A stretch of DNA of 39,863 nt from an uncultured Oscillospiraceae bacterium (GTDB taxonomy: Bacteria; Bacillota; Clostridia; Oscillospirales; Oscillospiraceae), in NCBI GenBank assembly GCA_958436045.1, contig CAUBIP010000004.1, forward strand, positions 1 through 39,863, in the 5' to 3' direction. Numbering within the stretch: position 1 is the first letter of the stretch; each line of letters starts with the position of its first letter. The notes beneath the pieces are model-generated. The model ran no database searches, was not told where the DNA came from, and worked only from the letters and a program-made list of their open reading frames with translations. The translations under genes and the position numbers were made by a program. Below, piece after piece: positions 23,352-31,256 of this stretch.

Positions 23352-24247
23352 ACGGACGCGTAATTGCACTGGGTTTCTTCGACGGGGTCCATCTGGGCCA
23401 CGGCGCGCTCCTGCGACGGACCCGTCAGCGCGCTGACGAAACCGGCCTCCAGGCCGCAGCCATGACCTTTGACGCCCATCCCAGCGCCCTGCTGCAGCGC
23501 CAGCCTGTCCCGCTCCTCTCCACCCCGCAGGACCGCGCCGCTCTGATGCGGCGGTTATACGGCATCGACGAGGTTCTGATCGCCCATTTTGACCGGGCGA
23601 TGCTCACGGAGCCCTGGGATACCTTCCTTTCCCAGCGCCTGACCGGCCAGCTGCAGGCCCGGCATGTCGTCTGCGGGCACAATTACCACTTTGGATACCG
23701 CGGCCTGGGCGACCCGGAGAAGCTGTGCGCCTGGTGCAGTGCGCACGGCATCGGCTGCGATGTCATCGACCAGGTCCGCTGGAACGGGCAGGACATCTGC
23801 TCGACCCGCATCCGCGCCTTACTCGCAGCTGGGCAGCTGGAACAGGCCAACTGCCTGCTGGGGCACCCTCACTGCCTCACCGGCCCGGTCATCCCCGGGC
23901 AGCATCTGGGGCACACACTGGGCATCCCCACGGCGAATCTTGCCATCCCGGCAGGCATTTGCTGCCTGCCCTACGGCGTCTATGCGGCAAAAGTCTGGGT
24001 CGAGGAGACGCCTTACACCGCCGTGACGAATGTTGGCACCCGTCCAACGGTCGGCGGCGACCACGCCACCGTAGAATCCTGGCTGCTGCACTTTACCGGC
24101 AATCTTTACGGCCGCCAGATTCGGGTGGATTTTCATCTTCCCCTGCGCCCGGAGCAAAAATTTCCCTCTCTTGCCGCCATGCAGGCGGAGATCCGCCGCA
24201 ATGCGCAGCAGGCGGAGGCCTACTTTGCCGCGCAGGAGAAAAAATAA
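23348..24247 (+). CDS. ribF: Bifunctional riboflavin kinase / FAD synthetase
   Basis: A 299-residue protein making FMN and FAD from riboflavin. The N-terminal nucleotidyltransferase (FAD synthetase) domain has GFFDGVHLGH (9-18), the HIGH-like motif. The C-terminal riboflavin kinase domain starts near GPVIPGQHLGHTLGIPTANL, with the PTAN motif, and continues TNVGTRPTVGG and VESWLLHFTGNLYGRQIRVDF. The start is TTG 23348, overlapping the truB stop in TTGA, with GAGGTGAG upstream. It is the last gene of the operon. rpsO, which often follows ribF in other bacteria, is instead next to pnp in this genome. Confidence 0.95.
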   Translation: MNGRVIALGFFDGVHLGHGALLRRTRQRADETGLQAAAMTFDAHPSALLQRQPVPLLSTPQDRAALMRRLYGIDEVLIAHFDRAMLTEPWDTFLSQRLTGQLQARHVVCGHNYHFGYRGLGDPEKLCAWCSAHGIGCDVIDQVRWNGQDICSTRIRALLAAGQLEQANCLLGHPHCLTGPVIPGQHLGHTLGIPTANLAIPAGICCLPYGVYAAKVWVEETPYTAVTNVGTRPTVGGDHATVESWLLHFTGNLYGRQIRVDFHLPLRPEQKFPSLAAMQAEIRRNAQQAEAYFAAQEKK

Positions 24248-24277
24248 ACACCCGGGTAGTATACGGCCGGGCATTTC

Positions 24278-24292
24278 TATGGTATAATATTT
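24278..24292 (+). promoter_or_regulatory. Extended -10 promoter upstream of the RNase J leader
   Basis: TGG followed by a perfect TATAAT (24283-24288) in TATGGTATAATATTT. The same 15 bases occur, on the other strand, upstream of the dCMP deaminase gene (35684-35698). No good -35 is visible. Confidence 0.6.
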
Positions 24293-24293
24293 T

Positions 24294-24424
24294 CAAAGAG
24301 GCGCAAAGTTCCCTGTCGTAGCAGCAAGCAAAAACGGCAAAGCCACCTTTTACGCAACCTACGCTTACAGCGCAAAGCGCCGCAAGCCTGATTTTGAGAT
24401 CAAAGCACCCTGGTGCTTTTCTTC
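24294..24424 (+). ncRNA. Candidate small RNA or attenuated leader of RNase J
   Basis: A promoter and an intrinsic terminator bracket about 130 bases. The terminator is a 7-bp stem (24402-24408 with 24413-24419) followed by TTTTCTTC. Inside, GCAAAG or CAAAG recurs five times, twice as the loop of a small stem (GGC-AAA-GCC at 24336-24344; GCGC-AAA-GCGC at 24370-24380). It could be an independent RNA or an attenuator for the RNase J gene. No known riboswitch class was recognised. Confidence 0.45.
24402..24424 (+). terminator. Terminator inside the RNase J leader
   Basis: A 7-bp stem with a 4-base loop followed by TTTTCTTC, about 110 bases downstream of the leader promoter and 210 bases before the RNase J start. 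Confidence 0.65.
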
Positions 24425-24633
24425 ATAGCAACCCATATAAACTGAAAACCGCACAGATAACGCAGATGGTGCAGGTGCAGACCGCGCACGACCGGCGCAA
24501 AAAGGGAAACGGGACTTTTTGTTAAGGCGCCATCCGCGCGGCTTTTGTGCGCATTTGCGGGGGCAATCTCCCGTGATCGGACGCCCTGCCTTCAGCCGGC
24601 AGGTGCGATAAGGACAAAAGGAGTCGTGATATT

Positions 24634-26289
24634 TTGGCTGAAAAACTGAAAATTATCCCCCTGGGGGGCCTCAATGAGATCGGTAAGAATATGACCGTCT
24701 TGGAATACGGGAAGGATATGATCGTAGTCGACTGCGGTCTGGGCTTCCCGGAAGACGAAATGTACGGCGTGGACCTGGTCATCCCCGATGTGACTTATCT
24801 GGTCAAAAACGCCAACAAAATGCGTGGCTTTTTTATCACCCACGGCCATGAGGACCACATTGGCGCGCTGCCCTATGTGCTGGAGGCGATCAATGCGCCG
24901 GTCCACGCCACGCGCCTGACCAGCGGGCTCATCAAGCTCAAGCTGGAGGAGCACCGCCTGCTCTCCAAAACGAAGGTCCAGACCCATGAGGCAGGCGCAA
25001 AGGTCAAGGCCGGGTGCTTCACTGTGGAATTTATCCATGTGAATCACTCCATCGCCGATGCCGTCGCCCTGGCTATCCATACGCCGGTCGGCGTCGTCTT
25101 TATGACCGGCGACTTCAAGATCGACCCCACCGCCGAAGACGGCATGATCGACCTGGCCCGCATCGGCCAATTGGGCAACGAGGGCGTTTTGGCCCTGCTG
25201 TGCGATTCGACCAACGTCGAACGCCAGGGCTACACGCCGTCGGAATCCACCGTGACAGAGAGCCTGGACCGTCAATTCCGCAACTGCGACCAGCGCATTA
25301 TCGTGACGACCTTCGCCTCAAATATGCACCGCATCAACGCAATTCTGCACACGGCGAAGAAGTACGGCCGCAAAGTCGCCGTCACCGGCCGCTCGATGGA
25401 GAATATTCTCAAGGTCTCCACGGAGCTGGGCTATCTGAAAATCCCCGAAGGCCTGGTGGTGGATATCAATCAGATCAAATCCCTGCCGAAGAACAAGATC
25501 GTCATCGTCTCCACCGGCTCCCAGGGCGAGGATATGTCCGCCTTGTACCGCATGGCCTTCTCCGGCCATCGCCAGGTGGAGATTCAGCCCGGCGACCGGA
25601 TCATTATCTCCGCGTCGGCCATCCCCGGCAATGAGAAATCCATCTCCCGGATCATCAACGAGCTCTACCGCAAGGGCGCCGACGTGATCTACGACAAGCT
25701 GGAAGGGCTGCACGTCTCCGGGCACGCCTGCCAGCAGGAGCTGAAGATCATCCATGCCCTGTGCAAGCCCAAGTACTTTATCCCCGTGCACGGCGAGCAG
25801 CGGCACCTGCAAAAGCACGCCCAGTTGGCCCAGCAGATGGGGATGTCCCCGAAGCGGATCATCATTGCGGACGTCGGCAAGGTCATCGAGTGCACCGCCA
25901 AGACCTGCAAGCTGGCTGGGACGGTTCCCTCCGGCCAGGTCATGGTGGACGGCACCGGCGTCGGCGATGTCGGCAGCGTCGTTTTGCGGGACCGGAAGCA
26001 TCTGGCTCAGGACGGCATGATTGTCGTCTGCGTCAACCTCTCCTCAGAGGACGGCAGCGTCCTCTCCGGCCCGGATATCATCACCCGCGGCTTTGTCTAT
26101 GTGAAGGACAACGAGGACCTGATGGAAGCTATGCGCATCATCACCCTCTCCTCTCTGGAGGACTGCCAGGCCCGCCGTATCCGTGACCGCAACGCCATTA
26201 AAACGGATATCAAAAACAGCCTCTCGGCCTTCCTCTACAAGAATACCAAGCGCAGCCCCATGATTCTGCCCGTTATCATGGAGATTTGA
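24634..26289 (+). CDS. rnj: Ribonuclease J
   Basis: A 551-residue metallo-beta-lactamase/beta-CASP nuclease with endonuclease and 5'-3' exonuclease activity, central to mRNA turnover in Firmicutes. It starts LKIIPLGGLNEIGKNMTVLEYG. The zinc-binding HGHEDH is at residues 70-75, followed by FMTGDFKID (Asp ligand), CDSTNVERQGYTPSE (beta-CASP) and IPVHGEQRHLQKHAQLA. The C-terminal domain with RSPMILPVIMEI closes the protein. The TTG start 24634 is supported by AAAGGAG. Only one RNase J is seen in this window, and the long leader suggests post-transcriptional control. Confidence 0.95.
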   Translation: MAEKLKIIPLGGLNEIGKNMTVLEYGKDMIVVDCGLGFPEDEMYGVDLVIPDVTYLVKNANKMRGFFITHGHEDHIGALPYVLEAINAPVHATRLTSGLIKLKLEEHRLLSKTKVQTHEAGAKVKAGCFTVEFIHVNHSIADAVALAIHTPVGVVFMTGDFKIDPTAEDGMIDLARIGQLGNEGVLALLCDSTNVERQGYTPSESTVTESLDRQFRNCDQRIIVTTFASNMHRINAILHTAKKYGRKVAVTGRSMENILKVSTELGYLKIPEGLVVDINQIKSLPKNKIVIVSTGSQGEDMSALYRMAFSGHRQVEIQPGDRIIISASAIPGNEKSISRIINELYRKGADVIYDKLEGLHVSGHACQQELKIIHALCKPKYFIPVHGEQRHLQKHAQLAQQMGMSPKRIIIADVGKVIECTAKTCKLAGTVPSGQVMVDGTGVGDVGSVVLRDRKHLAQDGMIVVCVNLSSEDGSVLSGPDIITRGFVYVKDNEDLMEAMRIITLSSLEDCQARRIRDRNAIKTDIKNSLSAFLYKNTKRSPMILPVIMEI

Positions 26290-26300
26290 GCCTGAATACG

Positions 26301-26337
26301 TCAAACGCCCCGCCTTCCCGGCGGGGCGTTTGATTTA
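26301..26337 (+). terminator. Terminator after RNase J
   Basis: A 13-bp GC-rich stem (26302-26314 with 26320-26332), 5-base loop, followed by ATTTA. Confidence 0.85.
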
Positions 26338-26387
26338 GGCGGTGCACGGCAGGGCAGCCCTGCCGTTTCTCGGCTTACAAGCTGCCT

Positions 26388-26711
26388 TCATCCCTTATAC
26401 TTTTTATAAATACGTTTATAGATCCCGATCATAGCCGGGAGGCCCAAGGCGCATCCGACGACGATCAAGCCAACTGCCAGGGTCCCGCTCCACAGGCCCG
26501 CAAACGCAGCGGCCCAGAAAATTAGGGAGTACACGATCCACATCCGGCCATTGGCGCGATTATACGCTGGGATATCTGCAATTTCCGACGCTTTTACTTC
26601 CAAACCGGCCCAAAACCACATTGGCTTTTCCCTATGCCACGCATATATGCCGAGTCCCGTTAAGATCGCACCGCACGGGATCATAATGATAAGCCAAATC
26701 AAATTTTCCAT
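26388..26711 (-). CDS. Small membrane protein of unknown function
   Basis: A 107-residue protein with three hydrophobic helices. The first (MENLIWLIIMIPCGAILTGL) is followed by a short loop WHREKPMWFWAGLEVKASEIADIPAYNRANGRMW and two further helices. It ends in a basic tail (YKRIYKKYKG). The 'KPMWFWAG-x-x-V-K-x-x-E-I-x-D-[IV]-x-x-YNRANG' loop recurs in small Clostridia membrane proteins, but no function is known. The ATG 26711 is chosen over the longer frame because GGGTGG lies seven bases upstream. It converges with RNase J, separated by the terminator. Confidence 0.7.
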   Translation of the reverse strand: MENLIWLIIMIPCGAILTGLGIYAWHREKPMWFWAGLEVKASEIADIPAYNRANGRMWIVYSLIFWAAAFAGLWSGTLAVGLIVVGCALGLPAMIGIYKRIYKKYKG

Positions 26712-26778
26712 CTTGTAACCACCCACTCTGCCTCGTTGTTTGGTTCCATCGTAGCATAAAATCGAAAACCGCACAAGC

Positions 26779-26810
26779 ACAGCCACAGCGGCGCGGACCG
26801 CTGTGGCTGT
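26779..26810 (-). terminator. Terminator of uppP
   Basis: A 13-bp perfect stem (26779-26791 with 26798-26810), 6-base loop, 28 bases past the uppP stop on the minus strand. The T-run after it is weak. Confidence 0.7.
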
Positions 26811-26837
26811 TTGACTGCTTCCGCAGCATGCTGCACG

Positions 26838-27671
26838 TTACAGTGTGCAGAGGAAATAAATGAGGACCAGCGCGCCCAGGGCGATGCGGTAGATGCCAAA
26901 GGCGGAGAAGGTATGCCGCTTGACAAAATCCATCAGGAAGCGAATCGTCACGACGGAGACCAGGAAGGAGACCAGGCAGCCAAGCAGCAGGATGACGACC
27001 TCTTGCCCGTTGATCCCAACGCCAGTGCCGATAAACTTGACGATCTTCAGCAGGCTTGCGCCCACCATGGTGGGGATCGCCAGGAAGAAGGAGAATTCCG
27101 CCGCCGCGCCCCGGGAGAGGCCCAGCAGCATCCCGCCCAGGATCGTCGAGCCGGAACGGGAGGTCCCGGGGATGATCGACAGGACCTGGAACGCGCCGAT
27201 CAGCAGCGCATCCCGGTAGGTCACCTGGTCGACATGGGAAAGTCGCGGCGCTACATCGGCGCGGCGCCGTTCGATGACGATAAATGCGACACCGTAGACG
27301 ATCAGGGCGATGGCCACGGAGACGTAATTGTAAAAGTGCGCATTGAACCAATCGTCCAGCAAGAATCCGATGATCGCCGACGGCAGGACACCGACGATGA
27401 TCTTGAACCACAGGTTCCAGATCCGGCGCTTTTTCTTCTCCGGCTTATTCTTGCCGAAGGGCCACAGGCGCTTCCAGAACAGCAGCACCACCGCCAGGAT
27501 CGCCTCCAGCTGGATGACAACCTCAAACATGTCCCAAAACTCTTCGGAAACATCAAGCTTGATAAAATTATTCAGCAGGATCAAATGTCCCGTTGAAGAG
27601 ATTGGCAGCCACTCTGTGATGCCCTCCACGATACCGAGCAAAATCGTTTTCAGCAATTCCAGCAAGAACAT
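26838..27671 (-). CDS. uppP: Undecaprenyl-diphosphate phosphatase (BacA/UppP family)
   Basis: A 277-residue integral membrane enzyme that recycles the undecaprenyl carrier for peptidoglycan and wall-polymer synthesis and confers bacitracin tolerance. The first signature is GIVEGITEWLPISSTGHL (13-30) with E16, E20 and H29. The second, VLSIIPGTSRSGSTILGG, contains the essential Arg. A positively charged cytosolic loop KNKPEKKKRRIWNLWF lies between helices. It has its own sigma-A promoter and terminator. Confidence 0.96.
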   Translation of the reverse strand: MFLLELLKTILLGIVEGITEWLPISSTGHLILLNNFIKLDVSEEFWDMFEVVIQLEAILAVVLLFWKRLWPFGKNKPEKKKRRIWNLWFKIIVGVLPSAIIGFLLDDWFNAHFYNYVSVAIALIVYGVAFIVIERRRADVAPRLSHVDQVTYRDALLIGAFQVLSIIPGTSRSGSTILGGMLLGLSRGAAAEFSFFLAIPTMVGASLLKIVKFIGTGVGINGQEVVILLLGCLVSFLVSVVTIRFLMDFVKRHTFSAFGIYRIALGALVLIYFLCTL

Positions 27672-27713
27672 AGCTTACCCCCCATCTGCGCAAAACACTT
27701 CGAATTCCGTACC

Positions 27714-27742
27714 AGTATACCACACCTGCCCTGCCCTGACAA
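27714..27742 (-). promoter_or_regulatory. Sigma-A promoter of uppP
   Basis: On the minus strand: TTGTCA (27737-27742), 17-base spacer, TATACT (27714-27719). Confidence 0.7.
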
Positions 27743-27756
27743 GGAAAACATACCTT

Positions 27757-28812
27757 CTATTTCATTTCTTCAAAAAACATATGAAATGCCGTCGGCAGGG
27801 CAAAGCGCTGCGCGATCTCAGACGGCGCTGCCCAGATAAATGCCGCCGGGGCCGCACCGCATTGGAAATAATATGCCGTCATGCGCCAGGTGATGTGGGT
27901 AAAAATATGCTGCCGTTCGACGCATTTTTCCAGCTGCCGGGGCCGCACGCCCCACTGCTCCGCTTGCGCGATTGCTTGGGCGACCGACAGCTTTCCCAGC
28001 ACATTGGGGTACTGCCACAGCCCGGCCAGAAGCCCCTCGGGCGGCCGCTTTTCCAGTGCTTGCCGACCGTCGCAGGAGAAAACAAATACCGTCCGCTCCT
28101 CTATCCGCCTGGCGGCCTTTGGCGCGCGGACTGGATATGCGCAGGGGTTGCCTGCCGCACTGGCTCGGCAGAGCGCCTGGAGGGGGCACTGGCCGCACAG
28201 CGGCGCGCCGTTGGGCAGGCAGACGAGCGCCCCCAGCTCCATCAGGCTCTGGGTAAATGCACCGCACTGCCCCGCCGGATAGACCGCCGCTAAAGCTTGG
28301 GTAATCTCACGCCGTAGTGCCGGGCGCTCCAACGGCGTAGCATCGGCCAGAAAGCGGGTCATGACTCGCAGCACATTGCCGTCCACCGCAGGCTCCGGCT
28401 GCTCAAAGCAGATCGACGCGATAGCCCCGGCCGTGTATGGCCCGATGCCTGGCAGCGCCCGGATGGCCGCGATATCCCGGGGAAATTCGCCGCCATAGTC
28501 CCGGCAGATGCACTGGGCCGCCTTTTGCAGATTGCGCACCCGGGTATAATAGCCCAGCCCCTGCCAGAGCTTATTCAGTACCTCCGGCGGGCAGGCCGCC
28601 AGGGCGGGGATGTCCGGGCAGGTCTCCAAAAAGCGGCTGTAGTAGCCCAGCACAGCCTCGACCCGGGTCTGCTGCAGCATGATCTCCGACAGCCAGACAT
28701 GGTATGGTGCCTGGTCCCGCCGCCAAGGCAGCGCCCGGGCATGTTCTCGGTACCATGGCAAAAGTCGCTCCGGCAGCGCCGCCACCAGGCCCTGTTTTTT
28801 CTCTGCATTCAT
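27757..28812 (-). CDS. mutY: A/G-specific adenine glycosylase
   Basis: A 351-residue base-excision enzyme that removes adenine mispaired with 8-oxoguanine. The catalytic Glu lies in SEIMLQQTRVEAV. The helix-hairpin-helix LPGIGPYTAGAIASI is followed by the catalytic-Asp motif VDGNVLRV. The [4Fe-4S] loop is C-x7-C-x2-C-x5-C (CLPNGAPLCGQCPLQALC); most MutY proteins have C-x6-C-x2-C-x5-C, so one residue is inserted. The C-terminal NUDIX-like domain that reads 8-oxoG is present (GLLAGLWQYPNVLGK, HIFTHITWRMTAYYF). ATG 28812 (MNAEKKQG) is preferred over the frame extension to 28932, which crosses the promoter. Confidence 0.92.
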   Translation of the reverse strand: MNAEKKQGLVAALPERLLPWYREHARALPWRRDQAPYHVWLSEIMLQQTRVEAVLGYYSRFLETCPDIPALAACPPEVLNKLWQGLGYYTRVRNLQKAAQCICRDYGGEFPRDIAAIRALPGIGPYTAGAIASICFEQPEPAVDGNVLRVMTRFLADATPLERPALRREITQALAAVYPAGQCGAFTQSLMELGALVCLPNGAPLCGQCPLQALCRASAAGNPCAYPVRAPKAARRIEERTVFVFSCDGRQALEKRPPEGLLAGLWQYPNVLGKLSVAQAIAQAEQWGVRPRQLEKCVERQHIFTHITWRMTAYYFQCGAAPAAFIWAAPSEIAQRFALPTAFHMFFEEMK

Positions 28813-28854
28813 TGTATCATCCCTATTTCCTCTGTGCAGCAATCTTCTGCGGTT

Positions 28855-28883
28855 ATCATACCATATGGCATGACAAAACGCAA
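28855..28883 (-). promoter_or_regulatory. Sigma-A promoter of mutY
   Basis: On the minus strand: TTGCGT (28878-28883), 17-base spacer, TATGAT (28855-28860). It diverges from the promoter at 28919-28947. Confidence 0.6.
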
Positions 28884-28918
28884 AATGCTTTCTACACACA
28901 AAAGTACGGAAAATAATC

Positions 28919-28947
28919 TTGACTTCTCCCACATTTTCAGATAAGAT
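28919..28947 (+). promoter_or_regulatory. Sigma-A promoter for the DUF4190-like gene
   Basis: TTGACT (28919-28924), 17-base spacer, TAAGAT (28942-28947), about 60 bases before the ATG at 29009. Confidence 0.6.
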
Positions 28948-29008
28948 ACTTATGTATTATTGCAGTATTTTTCTGCATAATGATCTACAATATGGAGGAG
29001 AGAAACTT

Positions 29009-29314
29009 ATGGAAAACCAAAATATTCCCGGCAAGAGTGCCGCAACCGCCAGTATGGTACTTGGCATCATTTCGATTGTCTGCTGGTTCTTCGGTTGGTC
29101 GTTGATTGCTTCGGTTGTTCTGGGTGTCGTTGGCTTGATTTTGTCCAGCAATGCAAAGAAGGCCGGTTTCGTTGGCGGAATGCAGACCGCAGGCTTTGTA
29201 CTGTCGCTGATCGGGCTCATCGGCGGCGGTGTCTTCTTGATCTCCTGCATTGCCTGTGTCGGTGCGGTCGGCGGCGCCGCTGGTCTTGCAGACATTGCCA
29301 ACTCTCTGAATTGA
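29009..29314 (+). CDS. DUF4190-like small membrane protein
   Basis: A 101-residue protein with a short polar N-terminus (MENQNIPGKSAATAS) and two glycine-rich membrane helices: MVLGIISIVCWFFGWSLIASVVLGVVGLILSS and TAGFVLSLIGLIGGGVFLISCIACVG, linked by NAKKAGFVGGMQ. The 'A-x-x-S-x-[VI]-L-G-I-x-S-[IV]' opening and 'V-L-G-[IV]-V-G-L-I-L-x-x-x-A-K-K' segment are typical of DUF4190 proteins, of unknown role. The ribosome site TGGAGGAGAG supports ATG 29009. It is monocistronic, between a good promoter and a terminator. Confidence 0.75.
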   Translation: MENQNIPGKSAATASMVLGIISIVCWFFGWSLIASVVLGVVGLILSSNAKKAGFVGGMQTAGFVLSLIGLIGGGVFLISCIACVGAVGGAAGLADIANSLN

Positions 29315-29326
29315 TTTATCTTGCGG

Positions 29327-29360
29327 AAGCACTGCCGCCTGCCGGGCGGCAGTGCTTTTG
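29327..29360 (+). terminator. Terminator after the DUF4190-like gene
   Basis: A 13-bp stem (29327-29339 with 29345-29357), 5-base loop, then TTG; it ends 16 bases before lgt. Confidence 0.8.
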
Positions 29361-29375
29361 CTAACTTGGAGGACT

Positions 29376-30152
29376 ATGCTGCCATATCTTCATCTGTTTG
29401 GCCGGGACATCCCCTTATACGGACTCTCGGCAATGCTGGGCCTTGTTCTAGCTCTGTGCTATTTAAAAGCAACCCAGCCAAAGCATACACCGCTGAATGC
29501 GGATACAGAGCTGACTCTGATCTGGGGCTGCATCGGCGCGCTCGTGGGTGCGAAGCTACTGTACCTTGCCACGGTACTGCCCGATTTTCTGCACGATCTG
29601 CCGCTGCTCCGGCAGGCCCCTCGCGACTTTCTGGCCCGCTATCTGCTGGGCGGCTTTGTGTTCTACGGCGGCCTGTTTGGCGCGCTGCTGGCGGCGTTTC
29701 TCTATTGTCGCACCAGCCGCATATCCTTTTCCGCTGTCCTGACTCAGCTGCTCCCCGTCATCCCGCTGATTCACGCCTTTGGCCGCATCGGCTGCTTTTG
29801 CAGCGGTTGCTGCTATGGACGTCCGTCACAGCGCTTCGGGATTGCTTTTTCCCACGCTCTCGCTGCACCAAATGGCATCAAACTGCTGCCAGTGCAGCTC
29901 TACGAGGCAGCCACAACGCTAGGGCTTTTTGTTCTGCTTGCCGTGCTGCGCCGTCGGGGGACCCCTGGGCGACAGATGCTGGCCGTCTATTTCCTGCTCT
30001 ATGGCGTTATCCGGTTTGTGCTGGAGTTTTTCCGGGGCGACCGCTACCGGGGCTTTGTAGGGGTGCTTTCCATCTCCCAGGTCCTCTCGCTGGTTGTCGT
30101 CGTTCTCGCGCTGGTGCTGCTTTTTCCCCGCCGCCGGGCAGTCCGGCAATAA
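29376..30152 (+). CDS. lgt: Prolipoprotein diacylglyceryl transferase-like protein
   Basis: A 258-residue, seven-helix membrane protein. The Lgt signature region reads HAFGRIGCFCSGCCYGRPS, the Cys-rich variant found in many Clostridia in place of GRIGNFINGELYG; it retains the essential His and the G-R-I-G core. Another conserved block is LPVQLYEAATTLGLF, and the C-terminal FVLEFFRGDRYRG contains the conserved Arg. Lgt adds diacylglycerol to the lipobox Cys of lipoproteins, such as the substrate-binding protein of this window. ATG 29376 is supported by TTGGAGGACT; the frame start at 29352 is not. The Cys-rich variant could have an altered substrate, so the call is strong at family level. Confidence 0.85.
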   Translation: MLPYLHLFGRDIPLYGLSAMLGLVLALCYLKATQPKHTPLNADTELTLIWGCIGALVGAKLLYLATVLPDFLHDLPLLRQAPRDFLARYLLGGFVFYGGLFGALLAAFLYCRTSRISFSAVLTQLLPVIPLIHAFGRIGCFCSGCCYGRPSQRFGIAFSHALAAPNGIKLLPVQLYEAATTLGLFVLLAVLRRRGTPGRQMLAVYFLLYGVIRFVLEFFRGDRYRGFVGVLSISQVLSLVVVVLALVLLFPRRRAVRQ

Positions 30153-30169
30153 TTGCCCTTTGCAGACTA

Positions 30170-30222
30170 GCAGGGGCTGATGCGCTTTCTTTTCGCATCA
30201 GCCCCTGCTTCTCTATTCTTTT
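30170..30222. terminator. Terminator between lgt and degV
   Basis: A 15-bp perfect stem (30170-30184 with 30194-30208), followed on the plus strand by TTCTCTATTCTTTT. It also lies past the stop of degV on the minus strand. Confidence 0.85.
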
Positions 30223-30231
30223 CATTTGCTT

Positions 30232-31143
30232 CTATTTTGCCTGGCTACCGGTGTACGGCGCTCGCGGGTCGCCGTAGAAGAAGACGGCAAGCGTCCCCGG
30301 GCCGCAATGGGCGGCGATGATCGTCCCGATATCGCAGAGCTTGATCGTCTCTGCCTTGAGCTTTGGGAATCGTTCCAGTAGCGCGTCCCGCAGGCGCTCT
30401 GCGGCGGGCAGGCAATTGGAGTGGCAGATATAGCACTTGCCAGCATAATCCGCCCCGTTTTCCGCATGCTCCTGCATCGTATCGAGAGTCTTGCGGATTG
30501 CTGCAGCCTGGCCGCGCACCTTGCCATAAGCGATGATGCGCCCCTTATCGTCCAGCCGCATGATCGGACAGATATTTAAAATTGCACCAATGGCCGCTGC
30601 CGGGCCGGAGATCCGGCCGCTGCGCCGGTAATATTTCAGATCTGTCGAATAAAATTGATGATGCACACAGTGGCGCTTTTCCAGCACCCACTGGGCGACC
30701 TCGCCCATTGGCACCCCGGCATCCCGCAGGTCTGCGGCACTGTCGACCAGCATCCCGTAGCCGGAGGAGCTGCACAGCGAGTCGATCACCGTGATCTTCC
30801 GCTCCGGATATTTCTCCCGCAGGGACTGGGCCGCCTCCTCGGCATTTTTGACCGATGGTGTCATCCCCGTTCCGAAACCGATATGCAGAACATCACCCTG
30901 CTGCAGCAGCGGCTCAAAGAATTCCAAGTATTGGAACGTATTGAGCTGCGAGGTGGAGGGCGCCTTTCCTTCCTCCAGGAATTGGTAGAACCGGGGCAGC
31001 GCTGCTGGGTCGCGGCCCATGTCATCCAGATATGCCGTTCCGTCCACCACATAGGAATAAAATAGCACCGGAATATTCCGCTGCTCCATATCCCGATAGG
31101 GTAGGTCCACAGTCGATTCACACGAAAGGATCCATGCTGCCAT
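30232..31143 (-). CDS. DegV-family fatty-acid-binding protein
   Basis: A 303-residue DegV protein. It opens ILSCESTVDLPYRDMEQRNI, then VVDGTAYLDD, and has the family signatures TSQLNTFQYLEFFEPLLQQGDVLHIGFGTGMT, VIDSLCSSSGYGML and YRRSGRISGPAAAIGAILNI. DegV-like (FakB) proteins bind fatty acids and present them to FakA for phosphorylation, feeding PlsX/PlsY; plsY is encoded in this window. The C-terminal half has the usual GPGTLAVFFYG. ATG 31143 follows AAAGGAGAGACGG. The gene is preceded by the palindrome array, which contains its most plausible promoter. Confidence 0.9.
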   Translation of the reverse strand: MAAWILSCESTVDLPYRDMEQRNIPVLFYSYVVDGTAYLDDMGRDPAALPRFYQFLEEGKAPSTSQLNTFQYLEFFEPLLQQGDVLHIGFGTGMTPSVKNAEEAAQSLREKYPERKITVIDSLCSSSGYGMLVDSAADLRDAGVPMGEVAQWVLEKRHCVHHQFYSTDLKYYRRSGRISGPAAAIGAILNICPIMRLDDKGRIIAYGKVRGQAAAIRKTLDTMQEHAENGADYAGKCYICHSNCLPAAERLRDALLERFPKLKAETIKLCDIGTIIAAHCGPGTLAVFFYGDPRAPYTGSQAK

Positions 31144-31256
31144 AAACCGTCTCTCCTTTTCTCCACCGTTGGATTTTTACCTGCACGGCTGCTTGTTATT
31201 GCAGCAGCCATACAAATGCCGACGTCACAGATGCAATTGGGCACTTCACGCGCTCT

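Larger units (their letters stand above)
24248..24633 (+). other. Long non-coding leader region before RNase J
   Basis: These 386 bases hold no convincing gene. They contain an extended -10 promoter (24280-24288) and a 19-base terminator hairpin (24402-24420), then about 210 bases with weaker repeats before the RNase J start. See the candidate RNA at 24294-24424. Confidence 0.7.

Noticed and set aside
24278..24292. The 15-base promoter core shared with 35684-35698 as a regulon operator
   Set aside because: It is centred on the -10 hexamer, where identity is expected between strong extended -10 promoters; two sites are not enough to infer a shared regulator.
24294..24424. Possible cyclic-di-GMP riboswitch because of the GCAAAGCC motif
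   Set aside because: The two-helix architecture, the GGGCAAACC partner motif and the tetraloop-receptor arrangement of that class are not found in order.
24303..24426. A 41-codon stretch in the RNase J leader that reads like protein (GKATFYATYAYSAKRRK) and faintly recalls an integrase N-terminus
   Set aside because: It has no start codon or ribosome site, is closed by a stop just upstream, and coincides with a promoter-terminator unit; similarity is too weak to call a gene fragment.
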